47,310 bases of DNA from the NCBI GenBank assembly GCA_041736465.1, contig JBGSTO010000213.1, forward strand, positions 1-47,310, in the 5' to 3' direction. Made by a program: the position numbers and the translations under genes. The first letter of the stretch is position 1; each line of letters starts with the position of its first letter. The notes under the pieces were generated by a model. It was not told the origin of the DNA and ran no database searches. It saw only the letters and a program-made list of their open reading frames with translations. The DNA comes from JAJUJL01 sp041736465 (lineage in GTDB: Bacteria; Chloroflexota; Anaerolineae; Anaerolineales; UBA4823). This document shows positions 41,881-47,310 of this stretch, in pieces.

Positions 41881-41936
41881 CGGGCAAGCACCCATGCCTC
41901 TCAAAGCGTTCAGGATGACAGACAATCACCCATGCC
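41868..41936. repeat. Direct repeat spanning the GT4/SpsF gene junction
   Basis: A 31-bp unit (41868-41898), beginning GCGTTCAGGATGAC and ending CACCCATGCC, is repeated at 41906-41936 with 3 differences. The first copy holds the stop codon of the GT4 gene; the second provides the ATG of the next gene. Confidence 0.85.
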
Positions 41937-42756
41937 ACCCTTAAAAACACTCGCCATCATCCAGGCCCGCATGAACTCCTCCCGCCTGCCGGGCAAAGTC
42001 CTGCTCGATATCGCCGGGAAGCCCATGCTGGAGCACGTGGTCGAACGCACCCGCCTGGCGAAAAGCGTCGACGAAGTCAGGGTGGCAACAACCAGCGACC
42101 CGAGCGACGACGCAGTAGAGGCTTTCTGCCGCTCCCGGGGCTACGCCTGCTACCGGGGCAGCGCCTACGATGTGCTGGACCGCTACTACCAGGCTGCCGG
42201 CGGCGCGAGCGCCGGCTCAAGTGTCGATTTGATCGTGCGCATCACGGCAGACTGCCCAGTGATCGACCCGCAGGTGATCGACCGCACGGTGTGTCTCTTT
42301 TTGGGGCTGCCCTATCAACCGGGCGGATCACGAGCGGGCGGATCACGAACGTACGATTTTGCCGCCAATCGCCTGCCGCCTCCCTGGGGGCGCACCTACC
42401 CGATCGGATTGGACACGGAAGTCACCACCTTCGCCAACCTGGAAACAGCCTGGAAAGAAGCCTCTCTGCCGCACCAGCGCGAGCATGTGATGCCATTTTT
42501 CTACGAGCAGCCCGAGCGCTTCCGCATCCTGCTGGTGAACTACGAAGTCGATTACGGCAAGCTGCGCTGGACGGTGGACACCCCCGAAGATTTGCAGCTG
42601 CTGCGCCAGATATTCGCCTACCTAGCTGCAGGCGGGCGGTATGATTTCTCCTGGCTGGAAGTGCTCGATCTGTTCCAGCGCCACCCCGAGCTGAGCCTGA
42701 TCAACTCGCAGGTGCAGCACAAACACTATCGCGATACGGATGGACGCGGCGGATAA
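41932..42756 (+). CDS. spsF: SpsF-like cytidylyltransferase
   Basis: 274 residues of the CMP-nonulosonate synthetase-like family. It has IIQARMNSSRLPGKVLLDIAGKPMLEHVVER, the nucleotide-binding start, then GSAYDVLDRYYQA, VRITADCPVIDP, and GLDTEVTTFANLETAW and REHVMPFFYEQ, typical of SpsF. It would activate the sugar made by the NeuB-like enzyme with CTP or act as a related glycosyl activator. The start lies inside a direct repeat and has no strong ribosome binding site. Residues ~131-140 (GGSRAGGSR) come from two half copies of the palindromic repeat inserted in frame. Confidence 0.9.
   Translation: MPPLKTLAIIQARMNSSRLPGKVLLDIAGKPMLEHVVERTRLAKSVDEVRVATTSDPSDDAVEAFCRSRGYACYRGSAYDVLDRYYQAAGGASAGSSVDLIVRITADCPVIDPQVIDRTVCLFLGLPYQPGGSRAGGSRTYDFAANRLPPPWGRTYPIGLDTEVTTFANLETAWKEASLPHQREHVMPFFYEQPERFRILLVNYEVDYGKLRWTVDTPEDLQLLRQIFAYLAAGGRYDFSWLEVLDLFQRHPELSLINSQVQHKHYRDTDGRGG
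42321..42348. repeat. Two half copies of the palindromic repeat inside spsF
   Basis: GGGCGGATCACGA occurs at 42321-42333 and again at 42336-42348. They keep the frame and encode GGSRAGGSR between two conserved parts of the protein. Confidence 0.8.
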
Positions 42757-42834
42757 GTAATCCCGATGGACACCGTCTCCAGGCAGTCGAAATGAACGCA
42801 GCGCAAGCGCGGATAGTAATGCCGTCCGTCCATC

Positions 42835-44625
42835 ATGGCTAAGCTAAAATCTGTGCAGAGGCGGCTGCCATCCTGGGAATCCCTGCCTGCCTGGCTGCGC
42901 CTGATTCTGCCCATACCCTGGTGGGCTCTGGTGGCGGCAGTGTTTGGATTGGCCTACACACAGACTCCCCTGTATGAAGGCAACCAGAACACCAAGTTTC
43001 TGCACGGGCTGGCGCAAGCCGGCGTTGGTTATCTGCATGAAGACTGGCTCGCCAACACCGTTGACCCGCTGCCGGTGTTCTCCTGGCTGGTGGGCATGAC
43101 CGCCCGCCTCAATCAAGAAATCTTTTACATTTATTACTTTATTCTGTTTGGAATTTACTGCTTCAGCCTGTGGGGGATCGCCTCACAGGTCTTCGGGGTC
43201 AACCGTTCCCTCAACCGCAGCTTGCTGTTCCTGGCGGGCATACTGGCAATGCACTCACGCTGGCTCATCTTACGCTTGGAGGTGCGCCAGCGGTTGAACA
43301 TCGAGTTCTTGCACAATGGGCTGGCAGGACAGTACCTGCTCGGGCTGGAATTTCAAAACAGCTCTTTTGGCGTGCTGCTGCTGCTCTCGATGTATGCTTT
43401 CCTGAAGCGCAGGTATACCTGGGCTGTCGCCAGCCTGGCGGTTGCCTGCCTGCTCCACTCGGCTTACCTGTTCAGCGCCGCACTGATTACGCTGGCGTAT
43501 CTGCTGGTAATCTTTGTTGAGGAGCTGAAGAAGCGACGGCTAGATTCTTCGGTCGCTGCGCTCCTTCAGAATGACAGAGGGAGGGATGCGCTCCCTCTGA
43601 ATGACAGGGGGGAGAAGGGGCGCCCTCAGAATGACATACCCCAAAAAGCGCTGAATCTCCCGATCATCCTGCAGGCAGCCCGGCGACCCTTCTGGATTGG
43701 AGCCGCCACGCTGCTGTTGGTTTCACCGCTTGTTTGGTACAACCAGACCTACCTGGGAGCGACATCCGCACAAAGCCAGGCGCAGGCACTGTCCATCCTG
43801 GTGCACGAGCGCATTCCCCACCACACCCAACCGGCGCAGTTTCTTGACCGCAGTGCTTATCTGCAGATTGCCATCATGCTGGTTGGTGTGCTGCTGACCA
43901 GCCGCAGCCGGCTTTTCGCCGTTATGGCAGCCCTGGCAGGCGGCGGATTGGTCTTCTCGGGGCTGCAGATCTGGAGCGGAAACGACAGCCTGGCAATGCT
44001 GGGCCCATGGCGGGTCTCGGTATTGCTTGTGCCGCTCTCCACCAGCCTGATCCTGGCGGCAGCCATTGCCCTGCTCGCCAACCTGCTGAGCATTGGGCGG
44101 CGTGGAGCACAGAATGCCGCACTGCGGGTCCCGCTGCGGCTGGTGGATCACCCACTGCTTCTGTTGGTAATCTTGCCGCTGGCCTTCAATTTTGCCTCGC
44201 GCGCCGTACGGCGGGGCATCGATATTCAAAGCGAATACGGCGCCAGCTTTCGCCAAAATCAGCTTGCCGAAATGGTGAACTTTGTGCGCTCCAATCTCGC
44301 CCCTGGGCAAATCTACATGGTGGAACCGCGCGAGGCTGAGTTCGATGATTTCCGCCTGGACACCGGCGCCCCCATCCTGATTAACTGGAAATCTCACCCC
44401 TACAAAGACAGCGACGTGTTGGAGTGGTACCAGCGCGTGCAGCAAGCCGATGCTTTCTACAAGGCCCCCGAGGTGGAGAAGTGTGCGCTGCTGAAAGAGC
44501 TCGGCGATCGATACGGCCTGACACACGTGGTGGTCAAGAAACGCGATGCCGGGCTGAACTGCGGATTCAACCAGGTTGAATTTAGCTCCACGCGCTATAC
44601 CATCTTTGCCCTATCCCTGCCATGA
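42835..44625 (+). CDS. Uncharacterised multi-pass membrane protein with in-frame repeat insert
   Basis: 596 residues, about 10 membrane helices and a soluble C-terminal ~130 residues (QNQLAEMVNFVRSNLAPGQIYMVEPREAEFDDFRLDTGAPILINWK). Family not recognised; the layout resembles GT-C-like or polymerase-like proteins of polysaccharide loci. After helix 6 (LITLAYLLVIFVEELKKR) residues ~240-273 are hydrophilic and encoded by three 30-bp tandem repeats (QNDRGRDALPLNDRGEKGR). The ATG has no ribosome binding site. The 78 bases before it hold no gene but include a stretch like the repeats. The stop overlaps the next ATG (ATGA). Confidence 0.75.
   Translation: MAKLKSVQRRLPSWESLPAWLRLILPIPWWALVAAVFGLAYTQTPLYEGNQNTKFLHGLAQAGVGYLHEDWLANTVDPLPVFSWLVGMTARLNQEIFYIYYFILFGIYCFSLWGIASQVFGVNRSLNRSLLFLAGILAMHSRWLILRLEVRQRLNIEFLHNGLAGQYLLGLEFQNSSFGVLLLLSMYAFLKRRYTWAVASLAVACLLHSAYLFSAALITLAYLLVIFVEELKKRRLDSSVAALLQNDRGRDALPLNDRGEKGRPQNDIPQKALNLPIILQAARRPFWIGAATLLLVSPLVWYNQTYLGATSAQSQAQALSILVHERIPHHTQPAQFLDRSAYLQIAIMLVGVLLTSRSRLFAVMAALAGGGLVFSGLQIWSGNDSLAMLGPWRVSVLLVPLSTSLILAAAIALLANLLSIGRRGAQNAALRVPLRLVDHPLLLLVILPLAFNFASRAVRRGIDIQSEYGASFRQNQLAEMVNFVRSNLAPGQIYMVEPREAEFDDFRLDTGAPILINWKSHPYKDSDVLEWYQRVQQADAFYKAPEVEKCALLKELGDRYGLTHVVVKKRDAGLNCGFNQVEFSSTRYTIFALSLP
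43558..43636. repeat. Three 30-bp tandem repeats inside the membrane protein gene
   Basis: GCGCTCCTTCAGAATGACAG (from 43558), GCGCTCCCTCTGAATGACAG (from 43588) and CGCCCTCAGAATGACA (43621-43636) recur with an exact 30-base period. The core CTC-AGAATGACA is the type of dispersed repeat also seen as TTCAGGATGAC at 41871. Confidence 0.85.
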
Positions 44626-45572
44626 ACCCATCTTTCAATGACTGCCCGCTGTGCGGTAGTGACCAAAGCAGCCCGTTCGATCAACGCAGCTTTCGCGGTA
44701 TACCCGTCGTAAACCGTATGTGCCGCAGCTGCGGTCTGGTGTACCAGTCTCCGCGCATGACTGATCAGGAGCTGAACGAGTTTTACGAGAGCGAATACCG
44801 CCAGCTCTATCAGGGCAGTCAAGGCCCGGACCGTAAGGATCTGGCGGTACAAAACGGGCGCGCCGACGCATTGCTCAACTTTACTCGCCAGTATGCAGAG
44901 AAAGTTGAGCGGCACCTGGATATCGGCTGTTCGGCCGGATTACTGCTGCAAAACTTCCAAAAGGCCTTCGCCTGCCAACCGGTGGGTATAGAACCGGGAA
45001 CCGCATACCGGGAGTATTCTCGAAAACAGGGGTTGATGGTATATGCCAGCCTGGAAGAGCTGGAAGAGGCGCAGCCAGAGCGTTTCGATCTGGTCAGCCT
45101 GGCGCACGTGCTGGAGCACCTTCCCGATCCGGTGGTGTATCTGCGCCGCCTGCGAACGCAGCTGCTGGCGCAGAACGGCAGGCTGCTGGTGGAAGTGCCT
45201 AACCTATATGCTCACGATTGCTTCGAGGTCGCCCACCTAGTTTCCTACAGCGCGCACAGCCTGCAGCAGGTGTTGCGCAAGGCGGGCTTCGAGATCCTCG
45301 CGCTGCAGGCTCATGGCAGGCCGCGCTCACACCTGATCCCGCTCTACCTGACCGCTTTAGCAATTCCTGCAGACAGCCAGGAGGATTACCGGTTGGAAGC
45401 TGAAAGCGGGGTGGTGTGGAAGCGCCGCCTGGGCATGCTGAAGCGCTGGCTGCTCACACGCTTACAGCCGCGCCGCGCCTGGATCCCGGCAGCGGTAATA
45501 GATGCAGGGCGAGCCGTTAGCTTGCCCCACAGGAACGATGAGGCAGATCAGAGAGGGGATTCCACCCCATGA
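44622..45572 (+). CDS. Zinc-ribbon SAM-dependent methyltransferase
   Basis: 316 residues. The N-terminal CPLCGSD...CRSCGLVYQSPR is the zinc-binding motif found before methyltransferase domains in sugar and polysaccharide gene clusters. The catalytic part has HLDIGCSAGLLLQNF, VGIEPGTAYREYSR, FDLVSLAHVLEHLPDPVVYLRRL and GRLLVEVPNLYAHDCFE. It may methylate a sugar; this is inferred. The start overlaps the previous stop (ATGA), and its own stop overlaps the next start in the same way. The end (LPHRNDEADQRGDSTP) is unlike the rest and may be repeat-derived. Confidence 0.9.
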   Translation: MNPSFNDCPLCGSDQSSPFDQRSFRGIPVVNRMCRSCGLVYQSPRMTDQELNEFYESEYRQLYQGSQGPDRKDLAVQNGRADALLNFTRQYAEKVERHLDIGCSAGLLLQNFQKAFACQPVGIEPGTAYREYSRKQGLMVYASLEELEEAQPERFDLVSLAHVLEHLPDPVVYLRRLRTQLLAQNGRLLVEVPNLYAHDCFEVAHLVSYSAHSLQQVLRKAGFEILALQAHGRPRSHLIPLYLTALAIPADSQEDYRLEAESGVVWKRRLGMLKRWLLTRLQPRRAWIPAAVIDAGRAVSLPHRNDEADQRGDSTP

Positions 45573-46474
45573 CCGGGCTGACCATCTTCTCGGCGCCCAA
45601 AGCTTTCACCAACCCGCATATCAGCACCATCCAGCGCAATGCCATCCAATCCTGGACGCACCTTGGTCCGCAGGTGCAGGTGCTGCTGGTGGGCGAGGAA
45701 GAGGGATTGGCGCAAGCCGCTGCGGAGTACAGCGTACCGCTGATCCCCAACGTGAAGCGCAATGACTCCGGCACCCCGCTGGTCAGCTCGATCTTCCAGC
45801 TTGCCCGCCAGGCCAGTCAAAGCCCACTGCTGGCATACGTCAACGCTGACGTACTCCTTCTGCCGGATTTCGTAGAGGCCGCATTGCAGGTCGCCGGGCA
45901 GTTGGAACGCTTCCTGGTCATCGGTCAGCGCTGGGACCTGGACGTACGCGCCCTGCTCGATTTCTCCGCAGGTTGGGAGCAGCGGCTGCAGGGCGATCGG
46001 CAGCAGCGCGGCCGCCTGCACTTGCCCGCCGGCAGCGATTACTTCATCTTCCCGCGGGCGCTGTTTGGCGAGATGCCCGAATTCGCCATCGGGCGCGCCG
46101 GCTGGGATAACTGGATGATCTACCATGCCCGCTGCCAGGGTTGGCCCGTGGTGGACGGCACCCCCACCATCAAGGTCATCCACCAGGATCATGATTACAG
46201 CCATTTACCGGGCGGGAAGCCGCACTACGAGCTGCCCGAGTCGCGGGTAAACGAAGCCCTGGCAGGCGGCAGCGCCAATCTGTACATGGTGCTGGATAGC
46301 GACCGCCAATTAATTGGCGGGAAAGTGCGGAAACCGCGCTGGACGTGGCTGCGCACCCTGCGCCGCATGGAAACCTGGCTCACCCCGCCGGACGGCAGCC
46401 GCAAAGGCTGGCGCTGGCAGCTTGCCCGCCAGGCGCGCCGTCTGCGCCGCAAGCAAACCGGATCTTTATCTTAA
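45569..46474 (+). CDS. GT-A fold glycosyltransferase (putative)
   Basis: 301 residues. The N-terminal part has LTIFSAPKAFTNPHISTIQRNAIQSW and a DXD-like AYVNADVLLLPDF; the middle has LPAGSDYFIFPRALFGEMPEFAIGRAGWDNWMIYHARC, similar to unclassified glycosyltransferases of polysaccharide loci. C-terminal residues are basic. The donor is unknown. It starts in ATGA overlap with the methyltransferase gene and is followed 3 bases later by another glycosyltransferase. Confidence 0.8.
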   Translation: MTGLTIFSAPKAFTNPHISTIQRNAIQSWTHLGPQVQVLLVGEEEGLAQAAAEYSVPLIPNVKRNDSGTPLVSSIFQLARQASQSPLLAYVNADVLLLPDFVEAALQVAGQLERFLVIGQRWDLDVRALLDFSAGWEQRLQGDRQQRGRLHLPAGSDYFIFPRALFGEMPEFAIGRAGWDNWMIYHARCQGWPVVDGTPTIKVIHQDHDYSHLPGGKPHYELPESRVNEALAGGSANLYMVLDSDRQLIGGKVRKPRWTWLRTLRRMETWLTPPDGSRKGWRWQLARQARRLRRKQTGSLS

Positions 46475-46477
46475 GCG

Positions 46478-47310
46478 ATGCGTGTCGGTCAGAACCCCGC
46501 CAAATCCATAGATCACGTCGCCCAGCCCGCCCGGGTAACGGTAGCTGTGGTCAGCTATATCCCCTTCCTGAGCGGCTATTACGCCCAAAGCCTGGAAGTG
46601 CTCAAAGCTTGCCTGGGAAGCATCCGGGAGAACACACCAGAAGCGGCGGAGCATTCTCAGCTGCGTTATGATCTGCTGGTATTCGACAACGCCTCCTGCA
46701 GCGAGGTGCGCGCTTACCTGGCGCAAGAACAGGCTCAGGATCGCATCCAGTACCTGATCTTATCGGATAAGAACGTCGGCAAAGGCGGCGCCTGGAATAT
46801 CATCTTTCAAGGTGCGCCAGGCGAGATCATCGCCTATGCCGACAGCGATGTGCGTTTCTACCCGGGCTGGCTGAGAGAGACTCTGCAGATTCTGGATACC
46901 TTTCCGCACACCGGCATGGTCACGGCGCGCCCGCTGCGCACACCCGAAGAGTTCTATACCAGCACGCTGGCATGGGCACACCAGAATCCTGAGGTGCAGA
47001 TGGAACGGGAGAGCTTCATCCCCTGGGAAACCTACCGGGAGCACGTGCTCAGCCTGGGCACCGGTGAGGCTCAGGCGCGCCAGTGGTACGATTCCCGGAT
47101 GGACTACCGCCTCACGCTGAACGGCGTGCGTGCGTATACCGGCGCAGCTCATTTCCAGTTCACGGCGCCCAAGTCTGTGCTGGCGCAGTTCCTGCCCTTC
47201 CAGATGGACCGCCCGATGGGGCAGGTGCGCGCGCTGGATGAGCGCATGAACGCCGCCGGCTATTTGCGGCTGTGCACCTGCCAGCCGCTGGTCAAGCACA
47301 TGGGCAACCG
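46478..47310 (+). CDS. GT2-like glycosyltransferase, partial (runs off the window)
   Basis: From ATG 46478 an open frame continues to the end of the window (277 codons). It reads TVAVVSYIPFLSGYYAQSLEV, LLVFDNASCSEVRAYL, LSDKNVGKGGAWNIIFQ and AYADSDVRFYPGWL, the last with the DXD metal site of GT2 enzymes. The C-terminus is cut. It starts 3 bases after the preceding stop. Confidence 0.88.
   Translation, partial: MRVGQNPAKSIDHVAQPARVTVAVVSYIPFLSGYYAQSLEVLKACLGSIRENTPEAAEHSQLRYDLLVFDNASCSEVRAYLAQEQAQDRIQYLILSDKNVGKGGAWNIIFQGAPGEIIAYADSDVRFYPGWLRETLQILDTFPHTGMVTARPLRTPEEFYTSTLAWAHQNPEVQMERESFIPWETYREHVLSLGTGEAQARQWYDSRMDYRLTLNGVRAYTGAAHFQFTAPKSVLAQFLPFQMDRPMGQVRALDERMNAAGYLRLCTCQPLVKHMGN

Noticed and set aside
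41564..41950. Minus-strand frame containing CHPERFERHGC and VILNAVKDL
   Set aside because: This peptide pattern is the known artefact of dispersed repeats read in reverse; it overlaps the GT4 gene end.
42757..42834. Possible small gene or regulatory element before the membrane protein
   Set aside because: Only degenerate repeat-like sequence (GCGGATAAGTAATCCCG and GCGGATAGTAATGCCG) is seen; no coding or promoter signal.

Overview
The window looks like a chromosomal segment of a Chloroflexota bacterium, most probably of the Anaerolineae type. The reasons are the protein flavour (EF-Tu with a DMPGHRDYIKNM box, AmrS-type radical SAM protein, FHA/PP2C membrane signalling proteins, many flippase-like and GT39-like membrane proteins), moderately high GC, TATAAT-type promoters and dispersed palindromic repeats. 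No rRNA, CRISPR array, insertion sequence or phage gene is visible. The taxon is inferred from general familiarity, not from a search.

Region 1 (1-2.9 kb, minus strand) is translation-related: PIN-TRAM protein and RlmB-type methyltransferase (ATGA overlap), then a strong promoter driving tRNA-Thr(UGU), tRNA-Tyr(GUA), tRNA-Thr(GGU) and tuf. A perfect hairpin with a U-tract sits in the leader of the PIN-TRAM gene. Region 2 (3-12.9 kb) is mixed metabolism: an Atg22/UMF1-like MFS protein with an inserted extracytoplasmic cassette, UbiE/MenG, two other methyltransferases, an Rrf2-type Fe-S regulator, urocanate hydratase, MobA, AmrS and a FemAB/BioF2-like acyltransferase.

Region 3 (13-20.6 kb) is a membrane signalling block. 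A plus-strand protein has a degenerate PP2C-like domain, a membrane segment and a probable outer beta domain. It converges with a tight minus-strand operon: vWA/FHA protein, PP2C phosphatase, HprK-like P-loop protein and a flippase-like membrane protein. Divergent from that operon, region 4 (20.8-30.9 kb) holds a large GT39-like membrane protein, a polyprenyl-phosphate GT2, a GT4, and two paralogous multi-pass proteins separated by a second flippase-like protein. The flippase paralogy links regions 3 and 4 and suggests a cell-envelope glycolipid system.

Region 5 (31-47.3 kb) is a surface-polysaccharide locus led by a winged-helix regulator with its own promoter and a 16-bp palindrome beside the -35 box. 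It encodes GDP-fucose synthase, a Wzm/Wzt ABC exporter with a probable carbohydrate-recognition domain, a capsule-type transferase, methyltransferases, a PseB-like dehydratase interrupted by one amber codon, an RmlD-like reductase, a NeuB-like synthase, an SpsF-like cytidylyltransferase, and several glycosyltransferases. The last gene runs off the window. This locus is full of small repeats that lie at gene ends, supply stop codons, or sit in frame inside genes. The nonulosonate-type pathway is incomplete here: no aminotransferase, acetyltransferase or UDP-sugar hydrolase is seen.
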